Shown here piece by piece: positions 12,291 to 23,540 of a stretch of DNA of 64,000 nucleotides. The stretch covers positions 1-64,000 of the forward strand of contig BSDZ01000121.1 in NCBI GenBank assembly GCA_030268105.1, given 5' to 3'. The number at the start of each line of letters is the position of its first letter. Within the stretch, counting starts at the first letter, position 1. The notes beneath the pieces were generated by a model that worked only from the letters and a program-made list of their open reading frames with translations, ran no database searches and was not told where the DNA came from. A program made the translations under genes and the position numbers. This stretch comes from Volvox africanus (lineage: Eukaryota > Chlorophyta > Chlorophyceae > Chlamydomonadales > Volvocaceae).

Positions 12291-13580
12291 TTCAGGTGCA
12301 CGAGCTCGAGGTGCTTCAGGTGCTCCTCGCGCGCTTTTGGACTATATTAAAATATTGTCAAATAACAGACGACGAACCTGTCGATATACGGTCTGAACAT
12401 GCGAATCATCACTGCTTGAAATGTGGCGGGCGCATTAGTAAGTCCAAACGACAAGACGGTGTACTCGAAGTGACCAAAGGGGGTCCGCGAAAGCGGTTTT
12501 CGGAATATCAGAGGCAGCAATGCGTATCTGATTATACCTTGTTGAAGGTCAATCGAGGAAAAATAAGCTGAGCCCTTCAGCTTATCGAGCAGGTCATCGG
12601 ACGCGCGGCAAAGGGTAGCGATTTTTAATCGTGGTCGCATTCAAGCCCCTATAATCAATGCACATGCGCAACGTCCCATCCTTCTTACCGACAAACAATA
12701 TCGGCGCAGAATATGGCGATGTTCTGGGCCGAATCATACCCTTTGCGAGCAGATCCCCCACTTGCCACTTCACTTCATCTAGCTCCAACGGGCTTAACCT
12801 GTACATAGGTCGTGAAACGGGTTGTGCTCCAGGCACAAGAGGGATCGTATGGTCAACAGGTCGCATAGGTGGGAGCCCTGGGATGTCGCCAAAGACATCA
12901 GCATACTTTTATGCAGGAGGGCTTCGACCTCAAGATCCTTCACGGTGGACTGCACGGTGGTAGCATTCCATTGCACCCGTGGCCTCACAAGCAACACATG
13001 GGCGCCTTTCCGTATCATCGATCGGTTTCCTTGCGCCCAATTAGCTTGGGTCTTGTTTTCCGCTGACGATCGCCGTTCAAAGCGAAGTAACCTCAGGCTC
13101 CGCAACAATTCCGCCCTCCTCTGGGTGACATCTTGGTACGACAGGAAAGGTACCTAGTCGATAGGTTCCCTTTGCACAAACTAAGTGTGGTGGACTCCAT
13201 ATCGATGCGCGCGTGGGTACTGCCGTAATGTCACGGCACCCAAAATGTACTGTGCCGTCCTCCGAGAGACCTTGTAGCACATACGGCTGGGCCCTAACAC
13301 GCAGAGGGGCCTATCGATAGGCTCAGGGTGATCCTGCCCACGATGGGATGCTTACCCCCATCGGCGAGGGTTAACCTGTGCACAATCAGACGACTGAGGG
13401 GTCAACCCCAAAGCATTCACTCCTTTGCCGGGATGAAGTCATCGCTGGCGCTGGTATCCACGAGCGCCTTCATCAGTCAACCTCCGAGGCCGATTTCGAT
13501 GATAGGGACACGATTTCCTGTCGGAGCGACTCCGCAGAAAGTAGAAGTGACCCTATAGCAGGTGGTACCTGTAGAATCTA
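12291..13580 (-). pseudogene. C1 pol remnant: protease and RT
   Basis: The minus strand encodes RT in two overlapping frames: 12866-12594 ([26 protein letters not shown]) and 12640-12347 ([22 protein letters not shown], then a broken YLDD ending CYLTIF). Protease fragments lie at about 13558-13330. The element is B-type in its LTR (15798-17442), but its RT protein is close to family A. Frame breaks and a lost catalytic DD make it dead. Confidence 0.8.
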
Positions 13581-15797
13581 AAAGAGGGGCCTCAAACCAA
13601 ACTCAGCAGCATAATATAGTTAGGCAGTTACCGTCGTTTACCCGGTCACATCCACACCGTTAAACAAAGCGGTGCCAACTCGAATCGGAGGACACATTGC
13701 ATACCTTCCAGCAGGACGCTACCTTGCGTTGACTATAGGAGGGAATTATTATGCAAGCTGCAGTGTCCGGATTTTTGACAGCGGTATCTCTTATACCTGG
13801 CGAGCTGTTCGCATAACTCGGCGAAAAGACGAAGGGATAAATGAAGTAACGTGACCGGATAAATCAAGGGAAGAAAGAGGACAGCGCGGTGCAAACAAGT
13901 ACACAGCGAGTCAAATGATTTTAGTCCCGTGCGACCCGTCGATGTGAGAAGCGTTGCCCGATAGTGTGCTCGATTTGTCCAAAAACGGAAGGTAGAAGAG
14001 CCTTCACAGCCGGACGCAACGACGGCAGCGGCCACATTCACTTCCTTCAATCCCGGGAGGAGTCCCTTCCTCCGCATCCCCGGGCAACTCCTAAGTCGTC
14101 TTAGGCACGAAAGGCGGTAACAAAGGGCACTCACGAGTAGGGTGCTCTCCTGCACACCTCAAGCAAAGATTAGCGAACTTCCGACGAATCAAACTCTGAA
14201 CGCGGCACTCCACTTTTGCATATACGGATCGTCGTTCGGGGCTTTTTAACACTAGGAGCCGCGTTCTGCATAGCAGCTACAGTCGGCATGCTCCCCTGTC
14301 GTTTCCCTTTCACGTGGCCCGAGCTGGCCCAGCTCCTGCAGACCACGGTTACTTGGGCTTTGACGTCCGCGAGCATCATACCATCTTTCCTTTCGAACGG
14401 TAGTTGCAGCCACCACAGGGTGTTTGACGATCAGTTACCCTGGTCCTTCGTGTCGACTCACAGGTAGTTCCTGCGCTCGCATTGCGTGTGAACGCGAGGA
14501 TTAAGTTGCTTAGCATCTTTACGGCCAGATTCCGAACCTCTGCACCTCTAGGCAAAAGTTACTAAGGCATCGTAGACTGAACGGAAACCCCATGAGGTCA
14601 GTGGCGCACCATCGCGCAAGGGATTCGTGTAAGACCACGCTTGAAACCAAAAGAATGCGATCTTCCTCAGGAAAGTTAACAATAGGAGTTATCAGTGCCT
14701 CAAAGCGCGACTGATAAGCAGGAAACGGTTCGTACGGACGCATATGGTATGTACCTCTGTGCCAGCCGTCTACGGGCTTCGTTGCTATGCGAGCGAATTT
14801 TGGTGGCAAAACGAGCTGAGAAGAGCATCGATCAGGTTTTGAACGTCATAATTTAACCTAGCAGTGTCCACTCGTCATACCAATCTTTTGCAGCACCCTC
14901 AAGGGTATTCCCAACGAACAGGCATTAATGGAGTCGCATCCCCCGCCGTGCACGCTTGCAGATACTGCCTAGGCGTCACGACATAGGCCCCGCGTCCTAT
15001 CCGTGACAGTATGTCCTGAATTCTTTGCTTTATCGTCAGCGGATATTGTAAGCTTAGACACGGGGATAGTCAGCTTCATTACCTCCGGTATTCGACAGGT
15101 TCTTGAACCGCGGGTGTTACGGAGCCCATTGAGCTCCAGCTCCCTTCGCTCGTTGTAGCCGCACTGCCGACAGTGTACAATCAAGTGCGAAGGGGTCTGG
15201 AGGACAATAGGATCTGGCGGTAAGAGGAGTCCCGACAGTGTCGGTATCAACGAAAGCAGTTCTAGCAGCGAGACCGACGTCAGCTGACTTGCGGTGCCCA
15301 GATAAGAAACTATCTTGCGTTCCCCGGACATGGGGCACGAACTTATACTTATAAACAGGAATTGCAAAAGACCTGTGAACAAGCTAACACAAAAGGAATT
15401 TTCGATTACTCGCGTACCGAAAGAACTCCTGAGTAATTCGAGAAGAAAGGCGATGTAATCCGTCAGGCCGTCTTTTATCTCAGTGGTTTTCTGAATTAGG
15501 GCCCTTGATCTGTTCTGTGTTTAGGTGTTGTCCAGCCAACACCGCGTCCAGCGTTTGGCGCACGTTCACCTGCAACTCACAGTGCAAGCTCGTGACGAGA
15601 ATGCAGCAGCTAGTCAACAGATGTCTAGGGTTACAAACCTGAAGCGGCGCCGTCCAGAACGGTGCGACCAAGGTCCTCAGCGAAGGTGTCTAAAGGGCTG
15701 CGGCGCGGTCGTCGTCGTCGCTCGCCATCGCTGAGAACCTACTTCCGATGTAGGACAATGAGACAGTCGTGAATTTACCCGTTCTCGATGCCAAATT
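13581..15797 (-). pseudogene. C1 gag and leader remnant
   Basis: The minus strand from 15797 downward holds the primer site (ATTTGGCATCGAGAACGG), a leader ORF start near 15740 (MASDDDDRAA, then a stop), and gag N-terminal peptides at 15382-14969 (LTIPVSKLTIS). Capsid-like peptides lie at 14809-14519 and basic and knuckle-region fragments at 14379-14155. Extensive indels leave no long frame. Confidence 0.7.
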
Positions 15798-17442
15798 TGT
15801 TGTATCCTTCCTTCTTCAACCATGCACTGAATCTGCACGTCTGGATGTTAGCTAAGTGCACACCAAGCTTACAAACAGCAAGGCTATCCAATGCGAGCAA
15901 AGTGACAGCGGAAGACTCAATAATAAGTAAAGATCCAACTTACAATAGTCTTCGTTACAATTCGGTAGATGGCCGTCGACCCCGCGGGCTGTTGTACCTC
16001 TCCTTCGTGGTTTGCTCATAAGTATCTGCACGTCTGAAGCTTTCGACACCGATGCGCGAGCACTTGCAAGTACAGCAAGGCAAACGCGAGCAAACAGAGA
16101 CAGCGTGAAGACTCAAGACAAGAAGAGATATAACATACATTCTTACAGATCGAAGCGGTGCAATGGAACGTAATCACCGTCAGCGCCGGAAGCAAGCAAT
16201 CATCACGCGGCGGTGATAGCAAAGTTTAGGCTAGCTCGGGCTAAGTAGAGTAGCGTATAGCAATGATAATGTAGAACACACGAGTGTTCTCCGGTATCGA
16301 ATGTCTTCTCTTGCTAGCCGTCCTCGCATCTGTTATACTCGCAGCATCACAATGTCGTACGATTCACACTAGAGGCCGATCCCTAAGTGTGAGCAACCCC
16401 TACTACGTATAGGCGATGTCCAAGTATAACAACGTATAAGCCTTTTCGTCATTCGCATGATGCAAGGGTCTGAATAACGATATTCGGTTGCAAGGCATGC
16501 ATCGCGACGAGTGCGGCGCTCTCAACGTGTGCTGTAATGAAGTAATATTATATCAATAGTAATTACTTATGTTTCATAGCACGAGCATAATGCGCACTTC
16601 AATGATTCGGATTTCATGCATGTTAGGCGGATTTGCCATGATGCGATGTCGCAATGGATAATGGTGTCATGCCAAATGCATATATAAATATATACGAATA
16701 CATTTATATTCATGCAAGTTCATTCATATGCATTGATGGTTCATGTGTTCATCCAAGATAGTACTTCGCCTCGTAGGGTCGCGTCGACCTACGCATTGGC
16801 AGGAAACGAACCGTAGCACAACACGGGCAATGTTCATCACTCGGCTGCAGATGCTATGCTAGAATAGCTCAGGCCGAATATAAATGAGTATATGTATTCG
16901 AATTAGATAGAGTTAAGTACACGAGTACTGATCCAAAGTAGCACGAGCCGACTTCGGTCTCTAGGCGGCCGTCCTCACACCTATCACGTCGCGATACGAT
17001 GTGCAGTACAGGTCTCACTGGATTCCGATCTCAAGTGTGAGTACCTTCGTAGCACTGTTCTAAATATCGTGTCATCCGTGATATTAATGGATGCAACACA
17101 TGCAGTATGCGAAGGTCCGAATATCGATATTTGGTTGCCGACCCAACCATCGCGATCGTCGCATTCTCGCATACGCGTATGGTTTATGACGTAAATGAGG
17201 TAATAATATTTAAAGTATTATTACGTGATATAAAATGCCAATGGATAGATCGCACGTTAATTATCAGCCTCGAGTCAAACATGTTGACCGACAGCACGAT
17301 GTCGTAGATGATAATGCAACGTGCCTGATTAGCTAGATATATTCGAATATATCATTTCTAATATAATCATATGATGCTTCCTGATGCTCAAATGGGTTGC
17401 AGTCTACTTTGGTATAAACGGCGATCGAACCCGCGTACAACA
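15798..17442 (-). repeat. LTR of family B, split by a solo family A LTR
   Basis: The B LTR occupies 15798-15989 and 16829-17442, starting TGTTGTATCC and ending CGCGTACAACA on the plus strand. It is the 5' LTR of the minus-strand C1 element. The interrupting LTR lies at 15990-16823 with duplicated CGGGC on both sides. Confidence 0.88.
15990..16823 (-). mobile_element. Solo LTR of family A with 5-bp target duplication
   Basis: A complete 834-bp family A LTR (TGTTGTACC...GTAGCACAACA on the plus strand) lies alone inside a B LTR. CGGGC occurs at 15985-15989 and 16824-16828. No internal sequence is present, so the element was reduced by LTR-LTR recombination. It shows that family A integrates with 5-bp duplications and was active after this B copy. 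Confidence 0.92.
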
Positions 17443-17620
17443 CCACGGAAGGTAGCTGTGGTTCGCAAATGGCCCGCACTCAGAACCTCACTGAACTACG
17501 CCAGTTCTTAGGTTTAACCAGCTACTTCCGTAAGTTTATAAATCAATACTCCATCATTGCGGCCCCGCTTACAAATCTGACGAGGAAAGGAGGTTTCGCT
17601 TCTCTCGAGGCCTGGACACC
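17443..17620 (+). pseudogene. B-type RT/RNase H junction fragment
   Basis: Plus-strand peptides match the RT connection: a VAVVRKWPA-like start, then [22 protein letters not shown] and a SLEAWTP-like end just before RNase H, with one frame break. It abuts the B LTR end at 17442 and stops at the telomere-like tract. RNase H resumes at 18433 after about 60 missing codons. Confidence 0.8.
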
Positions 17621-17647
17621 CTAAACCTAAAACCCTAAAACCCTATA
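17619..17647. repeat. Interstitial telomere-like tract
   Basis: The 29 bases are built of CCCTAAA, CCTAAAA, CCCTAAAA and CCCTATA units. This resembles the TTTAGGG (plant-type) and TTTTAGGG (Chlamydomonas-type) telomere repeats. It lies exactly between a truncated pol fragment and an LTR that lacks its first ~35 bases, which suggests filler at a repaired break. Confidence 0.7.
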
Positions 17648-18432
17648 CCAAAGTAGACTGCAACCCATTTCAGCATCATGAAGCATGATATGATTATATT
17701 AGCATGATATACTCGAGTATATCTAGCTAATCAGGCATGTCGCATTATCATCTACGACATCACGCTGTCGGTCAACATGTTTGACTCGAGGCTGACACTT
17801 AATGCGCGACCTATCCGTTGGCATAATATCTCACGTAATAATACTTTAAATGTTATTACCTCATTTACGTCATAAACCATACGCGTATGCGAGAATGCGA
17901 CGATCGCGATGGTTGGGTCGGCAACCGAATATTGATATTCGGACCTTCACATACTGCATGTGTTGCATCCATTAATATCACGGATTACGCGGTATTTAGA
18001 ATAGTGCTATGAAGGTACTCACACTTGAGATCGAAATCCAGTGAGACCTGTACTGCACATCGGTTATCGCGACGTGATAGGTGCGAGGACGGCCGCCTAG
18101 AGACCGAAGTCGGCTTGACACTACTTTGGACTAAGTACTCGCGTACTTAACTCTACCTAATTCGCATACATACGTTATACTCATTTATATTCGGCCTGAG
18201 CTATTCCAGCATAGCATCTTCAGCCGGATGATGAACATTGCCCGCGGGGTCTGACGGCCGACTACGCATTTGTAACGAAGACTATTGTAAGTTGGATCTT
18301 TCCTTATCATTGAGTCTTCCGCTGTCACTTTACTTGCATTGGATTGCCTTGCTGTTCGTAAGCTTGGTGTGCACTTAGCTAACATCCAGACGTGCAGATA
18401 CAGTGCATGATTGAAGAAGGAAGGATACAACA
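17646..18432 (+). repeat. LTR of family B, 5'-truncated
   Basis: It aligns with the B LTR at 20285-21096 from about base 35 onward and ends GAAGGAAGGATACAACA at 18432. The first bases, including TGTTGTACG, are missing and the telomere-like tract stands in their place. Directly after the end comes RNase H coding sequence, not a primer site. Confidence 0.85.
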
Positions 18433-20225
18433 CGGAGACCCGATACACGACTGGAGAGCAGGAGCTGTTGGCAGTTCTGCATGCTTTAAAGGAATGGCGC
18501 TGTTACCTTGAAGGCCGCCCTTTTACACTGAAGACTGACCACAAACCGCTGACATTCTTACAGAGTGTCCCACGCTCAACGGACGACAAGCCCGGTGGAT
18601 GGCGTATCTATCTCGTTTCAACTGTACATGGGAGTATATCGCCGGCAGAATTAATATTGCTGACGCCCTCAGTCGACATCCATCGCTACATGCTGCAATT
18701 CTGGCAGCACCGGTTACTTGTTCGCGCAATCAGGAGGTGCTGATAGCAGCGGACCTCACGCAGCGACTCAAGGTGGCGTATGAGGTGGATCCATGGTTTG
18801 CTTTGTCAAGTAATGTGGAACATTTGCACAAGCGCAAGGATTTGTGGCTACGGATGGATGGTTCAACCACACAAATCGTCGTGCTGAACGACGATGCGCT
18901 GCGCTACGATATTCTTGCTCGGTTCCACGAGGATCCGTTAGCAGGACACCCTGGAAGCACGCGATTGGCAGAACTAGTACGACGCTCGTTCTGGTGGCCG
19001 CGCGTGGTGAAGGATGCGGAAAACTTCGTGCAAAGGTGCAGTTTATGTCAGCGCAACAAAGCACTATCCGGTAAGGGCCAGGGTTTATTACAACCTTTAC
19101 CTATACCAGATGCCCCTTGGGAAAGTGTTTCTATGGACTTCATAGTCGCGCTGCCCAAAACTGAGGGGGGATACGGTGTTCGTGACGGTCGATCACTTGA
19201 CCAAGATGGTTCACTTAGCCCCCTGCACCTCGTCTTGCACCGCTGAGCAAACAGCATGATTATTTATCGATAACGTGGTCCGATTGCATGGCGTTCTTAA
19301 AAATGTGATATCTGATCGCGGTGGTCAATTCATGTCTAAGTTTTGGGAAGCGCTATGTGAACTCGTCGGCATGCGCGTTCATTTAAGCACAGCATATCAT
19401 CCACAATCCAATGGACAAACCGAACGCACAAATCGCACATTGGGCGATATGTTACGAAATTTCGCGGGACGCACACCCTCTGTTTGAGATACATTCCTGA
19501 CTTCGGCAGAATTTGCGCTTAACAACGCTGTTAACCGCTCAACAGGTCAAAGCCCTTTCTTTCTGAATTATGGATTCCATCCTGCGCTACCCGTGTGGCG
19601 AGAGTTGGAGGTCAATATTCCGGCGGCTAAAACCTTTGCCAAGTCGTTTCTATCCCGCATGACAGAAGCAAAGGCATGCTTGGACGCGGCACAACAACGG
19701 TCGATGGACTACTATAATAAATCCAAATGAGACGTAACATTTTCGGTGGGACAAATGGTATTATTGACCACTATGAACCTGCATTCGCTTGCCGACAGCT
19801 CCCAAAACTTGCTACCTTGCTGGATCGGTCCGTATCCCATTGTTCACATGGTAGGGAATGTAGCTGTGGAGCTATCCCTACCCTCTGACATGAATATTCA
19901 CCCCACGTTTCATATTTCCCTCATCCGTCCTTATCGCAGCACAGCGCCCGTTACAAACGACAACCGATGTCCCCTACAGTAATGGACCCCGGTCCCAAGA
20001 CCTGGATCGCAGGCAAACAAAAGATGTATGATGTGGAGCGGATATTAGATTATCGGGTTCGTCGCATAGGTCGACAGCGACGGAAGCAGAAGGTGCACGA
20101 GTATCTGGTCAAGTGGACTGGCTATTCTAGCGAGCACAACTCTTGGGAGCCGACGCGTAATTTCTCGCCAGAGATGAAGCCCCTATTGGAGGAAGCTCGT
20201 CTACGTGCCACGCAGACCCAATGAT
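18433..20225 (+). pseudogene. B3 pol: RNase H-integrase-chromodomain
   Basis: Plus-strand frames give RNase H (RYTTGEQELLAVLHALKEW, TDHKPLTFL), then integrase with the HHCC finger (CSLCQRNK) at 18599-19246. The catalytic-core parts follow (HPQSNGQTERTNR at 19275-19487), then the integrase C-terminus and a well-preserved chromodomain (MYDVERILDYRVRR ... [14 protein letters not shown]) at 19967-20224. Stop codons interrupt at several places, all TGA where checked (for example after RTPSV near 19487, where relatives have Trp). The chromodomain places the family among chromoviruses. It ends 60 bp before its 3' LTR. Confidence 0.85.
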
Positions 20226-20268
20226 CTCTGCAGTCGATGCTGTTTTGATGCAGCGAGGATGCTGCATA

Positions 20269-20284
20269 CAGGAGGGGGGATAGT
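20269..20284 (+). other. Polypurine tract of B3
   Basis: AGGAGGGGGGATAG directly precedes the B LTR, as in A1. Confidence 0.75.
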
Positions 20285-21096
20285 TGTTGTACGCCGGTTC
20301 GATCACCGTTTGCACCAAAGTAGACCGCAATACATTCGAGCATTATGAAGCATGATATAGTCATATTAGCATGATATACTCGAGTATGTCTAGCTAATCA
20401 GGCACGTTGCATTATCATCTACGACATCACGCTGTCGGTCAACATGTTTGACTCGAGGCTGACAATTAATGCGCGACCTATCCGTTGGCATAATATCTCA
20501 CGTAATAATACTTTAAATGTTATTACCTCATTTACGTCATAAACCATACGTGTATGCGAGAATGCGACGATCGCGATGGTTGGGTCGGCAACCGAATATC
20601 GATATTCGGACGAATATTGCATGTGTTGCATCCATTAATATCACGGATTATGCGATATTCAGGACAGTGCTACGAAGGTACTCACACTTGAGATCGGAAT
20701 CTAGTGAGACCTGTACTGCACATCGGTATCGCGACGTGATAGGTGCAAGGATGGCCGCCTAGAGACCAAAGTCGGCCTCGATGCTACTTTGGACCAAGTA
20801 CTCGCGTACTTAACGCTATCTAATTCGCATATATACGTTATACTCATTTATATTCGGCCTGGGCTATTCCAGCATATCATTTTCAGCCGGATGATGAACA
20901 TTGCCCGCGGCGTCTGACGGCCGACTATCAATTTGTAAACGAAGACTATTGTAAGTTGGATCTTTCCTTATTGTTGAGTCTTCCGCTGTCACTTTACTTG
21001 CATTGGATTGCCTTGCTGTTCGTAAGCTTGGTGTGCACTTAGCTAACATCCAGACGTGCAGATTCAGTGCATGATTGAAGAAGGAAGGATACAACA
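20285..21096 (+). repeat. B3 3' LTR (family B)
   Basis: A full 812-bp LTR from TGTTGTACGCC to GGATACAACA. It contains the perfect 18-bp palindrome CCGAATATCGATATTCGG at 20592-20609 and an AT-rich TAATAAT...ATTATTA hairpin. It ends inside a family A LTR remnant. Confidence 0.92.
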
Positions 21097-21293
21097 CTAG
21101 GTGGATCAGCCACGATGCGATGGGGTATATCGCGATGCATAATGGTAATATGCCAAACATATATAAATGTATGCAAATACATTTATGTTCATGCAAGTTC
21201 ATTCATATTCATCAATCATTCATCAAGTCAGCACATCACCTTGTAGCGTCGCATTGACCTACGCATTGGCGGGAAACGAACCGTAGCACAACA
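21097..21293 (-). repeat. Family A LTR fragment (start of U3)
   Basis: The 197 bp correspond, on the minus strand, to the first part of a family A LTR and end on the plus strand with GTAGCACAACA. The rest of that LTR is missing where B3 ends. It borders the endonuclease-encoding element at 21294. Confidence 0.85.
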
Positions 21294-22809
21294 GGTGGCG
21301 GGGGGAGCGGTTTTCAGGCACCGGTGCGAGCATATTATTGGTGATGAATTTGAGGTTTAGTCGGTCTGCTGTATCAATCAGGCCTGTACTGCGGTCGTCA
21401 GGATTCAAGACGGCATTAAAGTCTCCGGCCAGGACTACATGTTCCCCGTTATTCTTGGCCTGTCTTAAAACTGTCTGGCAGTGCGCATATATGTTGGTTC
21501 AGACTAAGGTGTCTTCCGGACAGTAGATTCCCAGCACATGTAGGGGGGTACTTGCTGACGTGGAAATCTTGCAGTGGCACAGGTGCCCATGTAGCAGGGG
21601 CGGCGGTGATATGTGTGTCACTTGTCCTGCACGGGTGTAACGGGCACCGATCGCAATTGCGACACCTGATGTATGGCGTTCCTTGCCAGAGCTACGTGGT
21701 TTTGAGCTGCAGTAAAGTCTGTATCCCTGTGGCTCTTTGCGTAAGGCGTCCTTCATCCATCCAGTGTGGTTGCCGGTTTTGGTTTCCGTCAGAACAATGA
21801 TATCGGCATCCCATGTCCGTACATTACACAGTGTACTGAGGAAGTTCGTCCCCAGTCCTCGCACGTTGTGAGTGACGATGTGCATGTACCTGTGAATTGT
21901 TCTATTGCGGCATTCTGGGGGATTTGCGTTCTCCGGGTGTGAGGATGTGGTGCTTTTTACGGGGGTGGTCGACAGTCTTGGGCGCTGATTCACTGACATT
22001 CCCACTTTCCCTTGTTGTGTGTTGTGTGTAGGATAGGGGGGTACATCACCCGTGGCCACTAACCTGGCAGTCCCTACCTTCCCCGGTGTTTTGGGGCACC
22101 CTCATCCAGTCTCCCATGCCAACTTCTCCGAAATCAGTGGTTTTCCCAGGTTCAGCACCCACCACCAGCATCCAGCAGAATCTGCCGAATCAACTAAGGC
22201 GTCAACTCTGCTACTGGTCAGCTCGCAGGTCACTTTAATTGGGGTCGTCACCGTCCATCGACATGGGGGCACCCTGCCCTTAACTTTAAGGTCTTTGGCC
22301 CACTCTCGGTCAGGGTAGAACCTGGAACTCCAGGGGCATATTAGTTGTGCCATAACAGTCGTGCCTGAACACGATAGTGTGTGTGTCATTTCCCCGGGGT
22401 GTTCAGCCCCGGCTGGATTGGTGCGTTTGTTAGCCCGCCGTCGGAGATGGTCAGTGGTCGTCAGCGGTTTGGATCTGTTGCATTGCGCGTCCATGGGTTG
22501 GATATGCGGCAGAGTGTGCCCGGGATGTCGCTCTTGGCGGGGGCGTTCGCGCGGGGCTCTCTCTAATAGGGATGGGAGACGCACAGCTGTCGGGTTGGGT
22601 GCTGGTGGATGACATGTGCAGTTGGCTGCGGTCGTGTGCATGTTCCTGGTGGCTTGGTTAATGTTCTCCCCGTTTGGCGGGCTAGTTGTTCTGCACGCGG
22701 GTGTTTGATCTTCCGCCGCTTTTGGCCTTGTGGCAGTCTCGTTGCTGTGCATGTGGTCCCGTTGGTTGTTGGGGTCTCCGTATACTTGGTGTGAGCTGTG
22801 CTCGTCCAT
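21294..22809 (-). pseudogene. Pro/His-rich region plus AP-endonuclease domain (LINE-type ORF)
   Basis: From a candidate ATG at 22809 the minus strand encodes a Pro/His/Thr-rich, low-complexity N-terminal region of about 140 residues. A conserved-looking module follows (CPWSSRFYPDREWAKDLKVK ... CRWTVTTPIKVTCEL) and ends at an in-frame TGA (22102-22104). The same frame continues at once to an exonuclease-endonuclease-phosphatase domain: IVTHNVRGLG, then DADIIVLTETKTG, SGVAIAI and, past another in-frame TGA, VLAGDFNAVLNP. These match the N-terminal and central motifs of LINE APE domains that nick target DNA. The domain is truncated before its terminal SDH motif. Without RT, a LINE assignment is likely but not proven. 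Confidence 0.75.
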
Positions 22810-22891
22810 GTGTCCGGGGGTATTATGTCTCGCAGGTCCACATGCGTTGCCGTGGGTTCTGTGTGGTGCCAAAGATTTAGGGTGTTTATTG
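21294..22891 (-). mobile_element. 3' part of a LINE-like element
   Basis: The minus strand carries the later part of the element whose 5' part is at 33085-35443. TATTG at 22887-22891 and 33085-33089 flank the inserted A2/A3 compound, so the two parts were once contiguous. It is cut at 21294 by a family A LTR, before any reverse transcriptase. A second copy of about 350 bp lies at 53360-53712. Confidence 0.75.
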
Positions 22892-23540
22892 TGTTGTACC
22901 TCTCCTTCGGGTTTGCTCATAAGTATCTGCGCGTCTGAAGACTTTCGATACCGATGCGCGAGCACTTGCAAGTACAGCAACGCAATCGAGAGCAAACAAA
23001 GACAGCGGAAGACTTCAAGACGAAGAGAGAGATAACTTACAATCTTACAGACCGAAGTGATGCATTGGACGTGATCACCGTCAGCGCCGTAAGTAAGCAA
23101 TCATCACGCGGCGGTGACAAGCGAAGTTCAGGCTTAGCTCGGGCTAAGTATAAGAGCGATTAGCAATAGTAATGTTGAACACAGAAGTGTTCTCTGGTAT
23201 CAAAATGTCTTGTCTTACTTAGCCGTCCTCTCATCTGTTATACTCGCAGCATCACTACGCCGTACAACTCACACTAGGAGGCCAATCCTAAGTGTGACAA
23301 CCCTACTGCGTATAGGTGATGTTCATGTATAACAACCGATAAGCCTTTCCGGCATTCGCATGATGCAAGGGTCCGAATAACGATATTCGGTTGTAAGGCA
23401 TGTATCACGACGAGTGCGGCGTTCCCGACGTATGCTACAATGAAGTAATATTATATCAAATAATATTACTTATCGTTTCGTAGCACGAGCATAATGCGCA
23501 CTTCGATTATTCGGGATTTCATGCATGCTAGGCGGATCAG
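22892..23540 (-). repeat. Truncated family A LTR (3' LTR of the compound)
   Basis: It matches family A LTRs from the ACAACA end (TGTTGTACC on the plus strand) to the GGCGGATCAG word, then jumps into integrase sequence. About 200 bp of U3, the purine tract and the chromodomain are missing. Confidence 0.88.

Noticed and set aside
16990..17310. Several 60- to 80-codon frames inside B LTRs
   Set aside because: They recur only because the LTR recurs, differ freely between copies, and occur on both strands.
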